DNA from: Rubrivivax sp.
Lineage (GTDB): Bacteria; Pseudomonadota; Gammaproteobacteria; Burkholderiales; Burkholderiaceae_C
Length of the DNA stretch: 55,945 nucleotides
Direction of reading: 5' to 3'
NCBI GenBank assembly: GCA_016790425.1
Contig: JAEUPF010000084.1
Location: 1 to 55,945 of the forward strand
In this document: piece after piece, positions 41,594 through 49,440 of the stretch
Layout: every line of letters starts with the position of its first letter
How positions within the stretch are numbered: the first letter of the stretch is position 1
The notes under the pieces: generated by a model
What the model was told of the DNA's origin: nothing
The model's input: the letters and a program-made list of their open reading frames with translations, nothing else
Database searches by the model: none
Made by a program: the position numbers and the translations under genes

Positions 41594-43918
41594 TCAGCGC
41601 CCGCCTCTGCCACCGCCACCACCCCGGCCGCCGCCACCCTTGCGCAAGTAGGCATCAGCGCCGATGTAGCCCACCGAGGTGCGCATCGGATCGGGCTGGC
41701 CACCGCCCTTGGCGTGCCCTTTGCCGGAGCCCTTGCCGGCGACCTTGCCCGTCCCCGGGCCGGTGCCCTTGCCCTGCCCGCGCGGGCCGCCTTTGCCGGG
41801 GCCGCCTGCGGGCTTGCCTCGACGGCGCGGACCGTTGTTGCCACCGAACGGGCCGGCGCCGGCGCCGGTGCCCTGGCCGCCGCCCTTGTGCCCGCCGCCT
41901 TGCGCGAAGCGCTTGTCGAAGGTTTGCTGCAGCGGATTGGGAATCGGGCCGTCGTCGGAGTACTCGCGCCTGGGCTGCCGGTCGCGTTGCAGGGCCCGCT
42001 TGTCGTAGGTCTGCTGCAGCGGGTTGGGGATCGGACCGTCCTCGGGAATGTCGCGCCGCAGGGCGCGTTCCTGCTGCAGGGCGCGGCGATCGAAGGTCTG
42101 CTGCAACGGGTTCGGGATGGCGCCGAAGTCACCTTCCTCCGGATGCGGCGCGTCCGCCGCGCCGCCCGCGGGCTGGTCTTCGCCGCCGGCGCGGCCGCGC
42201 CGGCGCCGGTTCGGCCGCTCGATCGGCACCAGGTGATGCACCTGCCGCTCGGCGCGCTCCTGGCGCTCGAGATAGGCAGCCGGCGGGCCGTCCTCGAAGG
42301 CGGCTTCGCGCGCCAGGCGCGCTTCGGTGGTGTCGCCGGCGTCAACCGCCCGCGCCGGTCCGGGCCCGCGACGCGCCTGCGGGCCACGCCGCGGCTCGTT
42401 GTTGTCGCGCGCGCGGCGCTGCTGCCGCTCGGCACGGCCGCCGGCACGCGGCCCGTGGCCGCCCGGCGCCTGCGGTTGCGCCGCGGCAGCGCCGGGCGCG
42501 GCGCCCGAGGCAGCCCCGGGCGCGCCTTGCTGCGGCCGCGGCGCTCCTTGCGGCTTGGCCGCCAGCCGGCGCAGCGCACGCACGTCGCCTTCGCTGAGGT
42601 CGACCCAGGCGCCGCGCTTGAGGCCGCGCGGCAGCACCACCGAACCGTAGCGGATGCGGATCAGCCGGCTCACCGCGTGCCCGGCCGCCTCGAAGAGCCG
42701 GCGCACCTCGCGATGCCGGCCGTCGGTGATGACGACGCGGTACCAGTGGTTCACGCCTTCGCCGCCACCGTCCTCGATGCTCTTGAAGGCGGCGCGCTGG
42801 CCGTCGACCTCGACGCCTTCGAGCAGCAGCGCCTTCGCTGCATCGTCCAGCGTGCCCAGCGAGCGCACCGCGTACTCGCGCTCGACGCCGAAGCGCGGGT
42901 GCATCAGCTGGTTGGCCAGTTCGCCCGAGTTGGTGAACAGCAGCAGCCCTTCGGTGTTGATGTCCAGCCGCCCGACCGACTGCCACTTGCCCTGCGGCAG
43001 GCGCGGCAGGCGGCGGAAGACGGTAGGGCGCTGCTGCGGGTCGTCGTGCGTGACCACCTCGCCGGCCGGCTTGTGGTACGCGAGCACGCGCGCCGCGGGC
43101 GGCGCGATGCGCACGCGCACCGGCTTGCCGTCGACGGCGATGCGGTCGCCGTGCGAGATGCGCTGGCCGGTGTGCGCCGGCTGCCCGTTCACGCTGATGC
43201 GGCCCTCGGCGATCATCTGCTCGAGGTCGCGGCGCGAGCCGACGCCGGCCTGCGCCAGCACCTTGTGCAGCTTGGGGGCGTCGCGTTCGGGCGCGAGCAC
43301 GCGGCGAGACGGCTCGGCGCCCGCCGCCCCCGCCGCGGCCGCCGGCGGTTGTGCGGCGGACGCTTCGGAGAACGCGGGCGGTGCCGGGGGCTCCTCGGCA
43401 CCGCCAGCGGACTCCGGCGACAGGGGCTGCGGCGCTTCACCATGCGGCACATCGCTGCCGATTGCAGCGATGGATGCCGTCCGCGTCGGCTGCCCCTCGC
43501 CCGCGTCTTGCCGCTCGGGGCCGACTGCCGTGATGTCGGCGGCGGCTTCAGCGGTCGCAGCGGCTTCAGCGGTCGCAGCGGGCGCAGCGGATGCGGTCCC
43601 GTCAGCGCCGCCGCCTTCAGCGGCTTCGTCGAAGGCACCGGAGAGGACTTCGGCGAACAGCTCGTTGGCCAGCGGCGCCGGCAGGCCGGCCGGCGCTGCG
43701 GCCGGCCCGTCGTGCGACGCGCCCGGCGCACCGGCATCGCGCCGCTCGCCACCGCGGCGGCCGCGGCGGCGGTTGCGGCCTCGCCGGCGCTCGGACTTGT
43801 CGCGCGCAGCCATATCCTGGCCGGCGGCGGACTCCTGTGCTGGCGCGGGCGCAGCGCCCGGGTCGGCCGCGGGGGGCGGCGGCGCGGGCGGCAAATGGTC
43901 GGCGTCGTCTGGGTTCAT
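41594..43918 (-). CDS. rluB: 23S rRNA pseudouridine synthase RluB with long repeat-rich tail
   Basis: Makes pseudouridine 2605 in 23S rRNA by family knowledge. The 774-residue protein is far longer than the roughly 290 of E. coli RluB. Residues 1-210 are Ala/Pro-rich with a basic [14 protein letters not shown] patch. The S4 domain is at about 215-262 and the catalytic domain at about 275-450, with GRLDINTEG (Asp319). A basic, disordered tail of about 320 residues holds three 29-residue repeats built on [12 protein letters not shown], Gly/Lys runs and a final RGG cluster. It lies 16 bases after scpB. Confidence 0.93.
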   Translation of the reverse strand: MNPDDADHLPPAPPPPAADPGAAPAPAQESAAGQDMAARDKSERRRGRNRRRGRRGGERRDAGAPGASHDGPAAAPAGLPAPLANELFAEVLSGAFDEAAEGGGADGTASAAPAATAEAAATAEAAADITAVGPERQDAGEGQPTRTASIAAIGSDVPHGEAPQPLSPESAGGAEEPPAPPAFSEASAAQPPAAAAGAAGAEPSRRVLAPERDAPKLHKVLAQAGVGSRRDLEQMIAEGRISVNGQPAHTGQRISHGDRIAVDGKPVRVRIAPPAARVLAYHKPAGEVVTHDDPQQRPTVFRRLPRLPQGKWQSVGRLDINTEGLLLFTNSGELANQLMHPRFGVEREYAVRSLGTLDDAAKALLLEGVEVDGQRAAFKSIEDGGGEGVNHWYRVVITDGRHREVRRLFEAAGHAVSRLIRIRYGSVVLPRGLKRGAWVDLSEGDVRALRRLAAKPQGAPRPQQGAPGAASGAAPGAAAAQPQAPGGHGPRAGGRAERQQRRARDNNEPRRGPQARRGPGPARAVDAGDTTEARLAREAAFEDGPPAAYLERQERAERQVHHLVPIERPNRRRRGRAGGEDQPAGGAADAPHPEEGDFGAIPNPLQQTFDRRALQQERALRRDIPEDGPIPNPLQQTYDKRALQRDRQPRREYSDDGPIPNPLQQTFDKRFAQGGGHKGGGQGTGAGAGPFGGNNGPRRRGKPAGGPGKGGPRGQGKGTGPGTGKVAGKGSGKGHAKGGGQPDPMRTSVGYIGADAYLRKGGGGRGGGGGRGGR
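41900..42124 (-). repeat. Three 87-base in-frame repeats in rluB ([12 protein letters not shown] units)
   Basis: Copies start at 42124, 42037 and 41950 on the minus strand with an exact 87-base (29-codon) period; the third is partial (about 17 codons). Each begins G(A/P)IPNPLQQT(F/Y)D(R/K)R and continues with a charged Arg/Gln-rich stretch. The regular period points to tandem duplication; sequence divergence between copies indicates it is not very recent. Confidence 0.9.
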
Positions 43919-43934
43919 GCGCGGATGTCGTCGG

Positions 43935-44699
43935 TCAGGAACGGGGTTGATCGGGGGTGGCAGCCTCTCCGGTGGCCTCAGGCTCAACCTCAGCCTCAGC
44001 CTCAGCCTCAGCCTCAGCCTCAGACTCAGCCTCGGCCTGGGCCTCAGCCTCAGCCTCAGCCTGGGCCTCAGCTCGGGGCGCGGCCGCGGGCTCGGCGTTC
44101 TGCCCGTCCAGCGGCAGGGCCGCTTGCGGCTCGTCGTTCAGCAGCGGCGCGGGTTGCAGCGCCGCCATCGCCGCGGGGGCATCGCCTTGCGGCCCGGTGA
44201 GCGGGGGCAGCTGGTCGAGGCTCGCCAGGCCGAGGTCGTCGAGGAACTGCCGTGTCGTGGCGTAAAGCGCCGGGCGGCCGGGCGCCTCGCGAAAGCCGAT
44301 CGCCTCGATCCAGCCGCGGTCTTCGAGCTGCTTGACGATCTGGCTGCTGACGGTGACGCCGCGGATGTCCTCGATGTCGCCGCGCGTCACCGGCTGGCGG
44401 TAGGCGACGATGGCCAGCGTCTCCAGCGCCGCGCGCGAGTATTTCGGCGGCTTCTCGGGGTGCAGCCGGTCGAGGTATTGGCGCATCTCGGGCCGGCTTT
44501 GCAGCCGCCAGCCCGACGCCAATGCCACCAGCTCGACGCCGCGCGCCTGCCAGTCGTTCGCAAGTTCGTCGAGCAACGTGCGCAGCGTGTCGGCGCCGAT
44601 CTCGCCGTCGAAGAGCGCGCGCATCTCCGCCAGCGGCATCGGCGCGTTGGCGCAAATGAGGGCGGTCTCGAGAACGCGCTTGGCCTCGCTTGTGTTCAT
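43935..44699 (-). CDS. scpB: Segregation and condensation protein ScpB with Glu/Ala repeat tail
   Basis: Winged-helix partner of ScpA and SMC in the bacterial condensin. The 254-residue protein has the ScpB core at about 1-160 ([48 protein letters not shown]) and then a Gln/Pro-rich linker. An almost pure Glu/Ala tail occupies about 209-241, encoded by hexanucleotide repeats. ATG at 44699 starts the conserved region. No scpA is in the window; the gene stands 336 bases from rluD and just before rluB, a pairing also seen in Gram-positive scpB-rluB. Confidence 0.92.
   Translation of the reverse strand: MNTSEAKRVLETALICANAPMPLAEMRALFDGEIGADTLRTLLDELANDWQARGVELVALASGWRLQSRPEMRQYLDRLHPEKPPKYSRAALETLAIVAYRQPVTRGDIEDIRGVTVSSQIVKQLEDRGWIEAIGFREAPGRPALYATTRQFLDDLGLASLDQLPPLTGPQGDAPAAMAALQPAPLLNDEPQAALPLDGQNAEPAAAPRAEAQAEAEAEAQAEAESEAEAEAEAEAEVEPEATGEAATPDQPRS
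43977..44075. repeat. Hexanucleotide (CTCAGC) repeat tract inside scpB
   Basis: The plus strand shows about sixteen imperfect CTCAGC/CTCGGC/CTGGGC units over 99 bases, in frame on the minus strand as alternating Glu and Ala. The longest uninterrupted run is near 43988-44025. Because the unit is six bases, copy-number change would lengthen or shorten the acidic tail without a frameshift. Confidence 0.9.
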
Positions 44700-45035
44700 G
44701 AACCTCGGCAGTGCATTGCCCGGCGGTAGGCGCGGGCGGTGGGGTGGCGCAACAGTGGTCGCAAGGCTGTTCGGTCCGGTGCTGCCCCGCGCGCACGAAG
44801 CGGCTGCGGCGCTGCGCCCGGGCACTCTGAACGGCCGCGAAGGTCCGAAGGGCCTGGGTGCGGTGGCAACGCGAAGGACCGGGCAACCGGGCCCGAAGAC
44901 CGATTGGCTGGGTGGCCAAACGGCCGAAAGCGGGTTGGCTCGTCGATCCTGCCGCTGCCACCCTGGCATGGGGGTCTGGCGGTGACGGCTGCGTTCGAGG
45001 CACTGGCCTCGCTGGCTCGCGCAGCGGCGTGAAGC
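44700..45035. other. 336-base gap between rluD and scpB
   Basis: I see no credible gene in this stretch. Reading frames on both strands are open but of shadow composition, and the scpB frame upstream of its ATG does not resemble ScpB. A short motif CGCGAAGG(T/A)CCG occurs at 44836-44847 and 44870-44881, with a weaker copy at 44892-44902. A small stem TTGGC/GCCAA lies near 44905-44920. No AT-rich -10 is evident for scpB. Confidence 0.5.
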
Positions 45036-46139
45036 TCAGTCGGCGGGCATTGTAGCGCCAGCGACCTTCGCCCACGCCTGCGCGAAATCCCTTGGCGGTT
45101 CGGCGGTGAAGACCAGCACCTGCCGCGACCGCGGATGCGCCAGCTCCAGCCGCACCGCGTGCAGCGCCTGGCGCGCCAGGCCCAGCCCCGGGCGGCCGCC
45201 GTAGAGGACATCGGCCACCAGCGGCCAGCCGCGGCTGGCCAGGTGCACGCGGATCTGGTGCGTGCGGCCGCTGTGCAGCGTGCAGCGCAGCGCACTCACC
45301 GCCGCAGCAGGGCCTGCGCCGCCACCCGCGCCACCCGCGCCACCCCCCGCGCCACCCCCCGCGCCGCTACCGGCGCCGCCACCCGCCCCGCCTTCCTGCG
45401 CGACAAGGGCACGGGCCACGCAGCGAACGTCGGTGTGCGCTTCGCGCCCGCCGCTGCCCACCGGCACCACCGCCATGCGCGTGCGCGAACGCGGGTCGCG
45501 GCCGATCGGTGCCTCGATCGACAGCGCCGGGGGCACGTCGCCCCAGGCCAGCGCGAGGTAGCTGCGGTGCACGTGCCGCGCGGCGATGTCGCGCACCAGC
45601 GCCGTGACGGCCGGCAGCGTCTTGCCCACCAGCATCAGGCCCGAGGTGTCCATGTCCAGCCGGTGCACGATGCCCGCGCGCGGCAGCGCCGCTGCGCCGG
45701 GATGGTGGGCCAGCAGGCCGTTGAGCAGTGTGCCCGACCAATGCCCGGCGGCCGGATGCACGACGAGGCCCGCCGGCTTCACCAGCACGAGGAGGTCGTC
45801 GTCCTCGTGCACGATATCGAGCGCCATCGGCTGCGGCGTGAAAGCACGGCTCTCTTCGGTGGGGACGAGCTCGAGCGCCACCCGGTCGCCGGCGCGCAGC
45901 CGCCGTGCCGGCACGCGCGCCACCGCATCGCCGATCTGCACGTGGCCGCCCTCCACCAGATGCTGCAGATGGCTGCGCGAGAACTCCGGCGCCAGCGCCA
46001 CCAGCACCTTGTCCAGGCGCTGGCCATGCTGTCCGGGGGAGACCACGGCATGGCGGCGCTCGAACGCAGGCGTGTCGTCGGCGCCTTCGCTGCCGGCATC
46101 GCGACCGGCATCGAGTTCGACCTCGTCGCCTTCCGCCAC
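45036..46139 (-). CDS. rluD: 23S rRNA pseudouridine synthase RluD with Gly/Ala insertion
   Basis: Makes pseudouridines 1911, 1915 and 1917 in helix 69 of 23S rRNA by family knowledge. Taken from GTG at 46139 it has 367 residues, with an S4 domain from about 32-95 and the catalytic GIVHRLDMDTSG (156-167, Asp162). An unusual Gly/Ala-only stretch (about 249-277) sits just before the conserved LHSGRTHQIRVHL. The start is uncertain: an in-frame ATG at 46238 exists, but it lies upstream of the bamD -10 box, and the sequence between is not conserved-looking. Confidence 0.9.
   Translation of the reverse strand: MAEGDEVELDAGRDAGSEGADDTPAFERRHAVVSPGQHGQRLDKVLVALAPEFSRSHLQHLVEGGHVQIGDAVARVPARRLRAGDRVALELVPTEESRAFTPQPMALDIVHEDDDLLVLVKPAGLVVHPAAGHWSGTLLNGLLAHHPGAAALPRAGIVHRLDMDTSGLMLVGKTLPAVTALVRDIAARHVHRSYLALAWGDVPPALSIEAPIGRDPRSRTRMAVVPVGSGGREAHTDVRCVARALVAQEGGAGGGAGSGAGGGAGGGAGGAGGGAGPAAAVSALRCTLHSGRTHQIRVHLASRGWPLVADVLYGGRPGLGLARQALHAVRLELAHPRSRQVLVFTAEPPRDFAQAWAKVAGATMPAD
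45297..45397 (-). repeat. Gly/Ala codon repeat tract inside rluD
   Basis: The plus strand reads a run of CCCGCGCCACC-like units in which GCGCCACC recurs four or more times. It encodes about 29 Gly and Ala residues in the middle of the catalytic domain. Unit lengths of 9, 12 and 15 bases keep frame. Such tracts are prone to slippage, so copy number may vary between strains. Confidence 0.8.
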
Positions 46140-46171
46140 CGCGAGCGCGGCCTCGGGCGGGACCGGCTCCC

Positions 46172-46193
46172 TATAATCCGCCGCCTTTTGCGC
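46172..46193 (+). promoter_or_regulatory. bamD promoter: TATAAT with CCGCCGCC discriminator
   Basis: A consensus -10 TATAAT (46172-46177) is followed by CCGCCGCCTTTTGCGC. Start of transcription would be about 46184, 60 bases before the first GTG of bamD. No recognisable -35 lies at 16-18 bases. The same -10 and discriminator occur at yfgM-bamB and ppsA. The element lies 33 bases from the proposed rluD start on the other strand. Confidence 0.65.
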
Positions 46194-46245
46194 TCCCACC
46201 TTCGCGCTCCCACCTTCCCTTGCTTTTCGCCGCTGCATCGAACCC

Positions 46246-47091
46246 GTGACCGTGCCTGCTCTCCTGGTGCTTTCCATTGTGCAGGCCGCGTTCCGCCGCC
46301 GCGCCGCCTGCGCGCTGGTCGCCGCGACGTGCGCGCTGCTGCTGGCAGCGGGCTGCAGCTCGGCGCCGAAGAACGAATCGCCCGATGCGACCGCCGAGCG
46401 CCTGTACCGCGAAGCGCGCGACGACATCGAGGCCGGCTCGTACGACCGCGCCATCAAGTCGCTCGAGCGCGTCGAAGGGCTCGCCGCCGGCACGCTGCTG
46501 GCGCAGCAGGCGCAGATCGACCTCGCCTACGTGCAGTGGAAGGCCAACGAGAGGGCTTCGGCGCTGACGACGATCGAGCGCTTCATCAAGCTCAATCCGT
46601 CGAGCCCGGCGCTGGACTACGCGATGTATCTGCGCGGGCTCATCAACTTCAACGACAACCTCGGCTTGCTCGGCTCGTTCGCCGGGCAGAAGCTCTCCGA
46701 GCGTGACCAGCGCGCCTCGCGCGACGCCTGGCAGTCCTTCAAGCAGCTCGTCGACCAGTTCCCGCAGTCCAAGTACACGCCCGACGCGAAGCTGCGGATG
46801 AACTACATCCTCAACTCGCTGGCCGAGTACGAGGTGCACGTGGCGCGCTACTACTACCGGCGCGGCGCCTATGTCGCGGCGGCCAACCGCGCGCAGCAGG
46901 CGGTGGCCGAGTTCCCGCAGGCCCCGGCCGGCGAGGAAGCGCTGTTCCTGATGATGGCCAGCTACGACAAGCTCGGCCTGGAGCCGCTGCGCGAAGGTGC
47001 CGAGCGCGTGCTCAGGCGCAACTACCCGCAAAGCGCCTACCTCCGGCGCGGCGCCGGCGACTACGACCGCGCCTGGTGGCAGCTCTGGTGA
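46246..47091 (+). CDS. bamD: Outer membrane assembly lipoprotein BamD (GTG start)
   Basis: Essential TPR lipoprotein of the BAM complex that recognises beta-signal-bearing substrates with BamA. As drawn it has 281 residues with a lipobox LLAAGC (Cys37). The mature part has five TPR-like repeats (LYREARDDIEAGSYDRAIKSLERV, FKQLVDQFPQSKY, RRGAYVAAANRAQQAVAEFPQ). GTG at 46279 would give a more usual 26-residue signal peptide and may be the real start. It converges with yoaA after a 16-base gap without a terminator. Confidence 0.93.
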   Translation: MTVPALLVLSIVQAAFRRRAACALVAATCALLLAAGCSSAPKNESPDATAERLYREARDDIEAGSYDRAIKSLERVEGLAAGTLLAQQAQIDLAYVQWKANERASALTTIERFIKLNPSSPALDYAMYLRGLINFNDNLGLLGSFAGQKLSERDQRASRDAWQSFKQLVDQFPQSKYTPDAKLRMNYILNSLAEYEVHVARYYYRRGAYVAAANRAQQAVAEFPQAPAGEEALFLMMASYDKLGLEPLREGAERVLRRNYPQSAYLRRGAGDYDRAWWQLW

Positions 47092-47107
47092 GGCGCGCCC
47101 CGCGCGC

Positions 47108-49129
47108 TCAATGCGCGGCGGCCAGCGCCGCGAGCCACTCGAGCGCCTCGGCTTCGCCGGCCAGCGGCGTCATCGGCGGCAGCGCTGCCATCAGCTTGCG
47201 GCCGTAGCCCATCTGCCGCAGGCGCGGGTCGGCCACCACCAGCAGGCCGCGGTCGCTCTCGGTGCGGATGAGACGCCCGGCGCCCTGCTTCAGCGACACC
47301 GCCGCCTCGGCGACGAAGTAGTCGCTGAAGGGGTCGCCGCCGCCGGCGCGAAGCTGCTTCACGCGCGCTTCGACGAGCGGGTCGTTGGGCGGCGGGAACG
47401 GCAGCTTGTCGATGAGCACGCATTGCAGCGCATCGCCGGGCATGTCGATGCCCTCCCAGAACGACGCCGAGCCGACGAGCACCGCGCCGCGCCCGTCGCG
47501 GTAGCGCGCCAGCAACGCCCGCCGCGGCTCGCTGCCTTGCACCAGCACCGTGAGCTGCGGCGCGGCGGTGCGCAGCGCCTCGGCGATGAGCGGCAGCACG
47601 CGCAGCGTCGTCGTCAGCACGAAGGTGCGCCCGCCCAGCGCCGCCGCCAGCCGCGCCGCCAGCGCGCCCACCGCCGCCGGGTGCGCGGCGTCGTTGGGCT
47701 TGGGGAACGGTGAAGGCACCCACACACGGGCGTGGTGAGGGTAGTCGAACGGGCTGCCGACGACGAGCCGGCGCGCATCCTCCAGGCCGGTCTGCGAAGT
47801 GAACCAGGAAAGCGCCGCATCGGCGCCCAGCGTCGCCGAGGTGAAGATCCACGACTTCGGCGCCCCGGCGCGCTGCTCGTCGAGCATGGCCCGGATGTCG
47901 AGCGGCGACTCCACCAGCCGCGCCTGCTGCGGCGACAGGTCGATCCAGCGCACGCGGCCCGCCTCGGCCTCGGCCTCGAAGTGCCGGGCCAGCGCGGCGA
48001 GGGTGCCGCAGCGCTCGGCCAGGCGCGCGAAGTCCGGCGCCGCTTCGGCCACCTCGGCCAGCACGGCCGCGGCGGCTTCGGCGGCCGCGGCCAGCGCGTC
48101 CAGCGGCGCTTCGAGGCGGCCCTCGGCGGCACGTTCCTCCCAGCGCAGCTTGAGGATGCCGCGCACTTCGCGCAGGGCCCCGGCGCAGGCCAGCCGCAGG
48201 TCGCGCGCCGCGCGGTCGATCGCCGCGGCCCGCTCGGCCCACGGCTTCAGGCCGCGCGCATGGCGCAGCCCTTGCGCCAGCAGGTCGCGCGCCAGGTCGA
48301 TCGCCTGCCCGGTGGCCAGCGTCGTGCCGAGGAACTGCACGCCGGCCTCGACGAGCTGGTGCGCCTCGTCGAACACCGCCGCCTCGACGCTGGGCAGCAG
48401 CTCGGCCACACCGCTGTCGCGCAGCGCCAGGTCGGCGAAGAAGAGATGGTGATTCACCACCACGAGGTCGGCGGCCATCGCCTCGCGCCGTGCCTGCACG
48501 ACATGGCAGTTGCGGTACTCGGGGCAGTCGATGCCGAGGCAGTTGTCGCGCGTCGAGGTGACCAGCGGGATCACCGGTGAGCGCTCGTCCAGGCCCTCGA
48601 CTTCGGCCAGGTCGCCGGCGCGCGTCGCCGGGGCCCACGCCGAGACCCGCTGCAGCGCGCGCACGGCGAAGCGGTCGGGCAACTGTGCGTCGCTCTCGGC
48701 CTGGCGCAGGCGGTGCCGGCACAGGTAGCTGGCGCGGCCCTTCAGCAAGGCGCGCCGCACCGGCACGCCGAGCTGGTCGACGAGCCGGGGCAGGTCACGC
48801 AGGAAGAGCTGGTCCTGCAGACTCTTGGTGGCGGTGCTGACCAGCGCGCGCCGGCCCGACAGCAGCAAGGGCACGAGGTAGGCGTAGGTCTTGCCGACGC
48901 CAGTGCCGGCTTCGGCGACGAGCGCCTCACGGCGATCGAGCGCGTGCGCGATGGCCTCGGCGAGCGCGTTCTGCGCCGCGCGCGGCAGGAAGTTCGGGTC
49001 GGCCGCAGCGAGCGGCCCGGCGGCAGCGAAAGCGGCGGCCACCGCCTCGGTCAAGGCCGAGCCGCTGTCGCCTTCTTCGGGTTCGCCGCCGGCAGCGGCG
49101 GCCGGCGGCTGACCGGCGGACAACGGCAT
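47108..49129 (-). CDS. yoaA: Fe-S ATP-dependent DNA helicase, YoaA/DinG family
   Basis: XPD-like superfamily 2 helicase; the E. coli homologue YoaA acts in DNA damage tolerance with the clamp-loader protein HolC. The 673-residue protein has Walker A GTGVGKT (75-81) and four cluster cysteines at Cys137, Cys197, Cys202 and Cys208 (NCLGIDCPEYRNC). DEAH is at 254-257, and the C-terminal helicase half contains SASFWEGIDMPGD and QGAGRLIRTESDRG. Sequence is closer to YoaA than to DinG. It follows the DUF465 gene by 30 bases. Confidence 0.93.
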   Translation of the reverse strand: MPLSAGQPPAAAAGGEPEEGDSGSALTEAVAAAFAAAGPLAAADPNFLPRAAQNALAEAIAHALDRREALVAEAGTGVGKTYAYLVPLLLSGRRALVSTATKSLQDQLFLRDLPRLVDQLGVPVRRALLKGRASYLCRHRLRQAESDAQLPDRFAVRALQRVSAWAPATRAGDLAEVEGLDERSPVIPLVTSTRDNCLGIDCPEYRNCHVVQARREAMAADLVVVNHHLFFADLALRDSGVAELLPSVEAAVFDEAHQLVEAGVQFLGTTLATGQAIDLARDLLAQGLRHARGLKPWAERAAAIDRAARDLRLACAGALREVRGILKLRWEERAAEGRLEAPLDALAAAAEAAAAVLAEVAEAAPDFARLAERCGTLAALARHFEAEAEAGRVRWIDLSPQQARLVESPLDIRAMLDEQRAGAPKSWIFTSATLGADAALSWFTSQTGLEDARRLVVGSPFDYPHHARVWVPSPFPKPNDAAHPAAVGALAARLAAALGGRTFVLTTTLRVLPLIAEALRTAAPQLTVLVQGSEPRRALLARYRDGRGAVLVGSASFWEGIDMPGDALQCVLIDKLPFPPPNDPLVEARVKQLRAGGGDPFSDYFVAEAAVSLKQGAGRLIRTESDRGLLVVADPRLRQMGYGRKLMAALPPMTPLAGEAEALEWLAALAAAH

Positions 49130-49159
49130 CCGAAGCGGCGAACGGCGGCGCGCGGTCCG

Positions 49160-49366
49160 TCAGGCCGGCTGCGGCGGCTCGAGCTCGGCTTCCAGGCGCG
49201 CGATCTGGTCACGCAGCAGCAGGCGCCGCTTCTTCAGCCGCCGCACGGCCAGCTCGTCGCCGGGGCGCTGGTCGTCCGCGTTGCGGTCGATCAGTTCGTC
49301 CAGATCGGCATGCTCCATGCGCAGTTCGATGAGGCGGCGCTGCGGCGAATGCAGGTTCTGGTCCAT
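49160..49366 (-). CDS. DUF465 (YdcH-like) small coiled-coil protein
   Basis: A 68-residue, highly charged helical hairpin protein with the family pattern RLIELRMEHADLDELIDRNADD...LKKRRLLLRDQIARLEAEL. The family is widespread in proteobacteria and has no firmly established function. ATG at 49366 gives the usual start; an in-frame ATG nine codons upstream is less likely. It is divergent from the PP2C gene and probably co-transcribed with yoaA. Confidence 0.88.
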   Translation of the reverse strand: MDQNLHSPQRRLIELRMEHADLDELIDRNADDQRPGDELAVRRLKKRRLLLRDQIARLEAELEPPQPA

Positions 49367-49425
49367 GGCTTCACGCTCTCCGGCTGGGGCCACGAGGAAG
49401 GCGGGACGGCGCCCGCGAGCGGCAG

Positions 49426-49433
49426 TTTATATT
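49426..49433. promoter_or_regulatory. Shared AT-rich -10 region, PP2C gene / DUF465 gene
   Basis: TTTATATT is the only AT-rich octamer in the 74-base divergent gap. Read on the plus strand TATATT (49428-49433) ends seven bases before the PP2C ATG, so transcription would begin at or next to the ATG. Read on the minus strand TATAAA (49426-49431) would serve the DUF465 gene with a leader of about 55 bases. Confidence 0.45.
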
Positions 49434-49440
49434 CGCCCGC

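Noticed and set aside
46140-46493. Longer rluD starting at 46238 or 46493
   Set aside because: These starts lie upstream of or within the divergent bamD promoter and coding region, and the added residues show no conserved features. GTG 46139 is preferred, though not proven.
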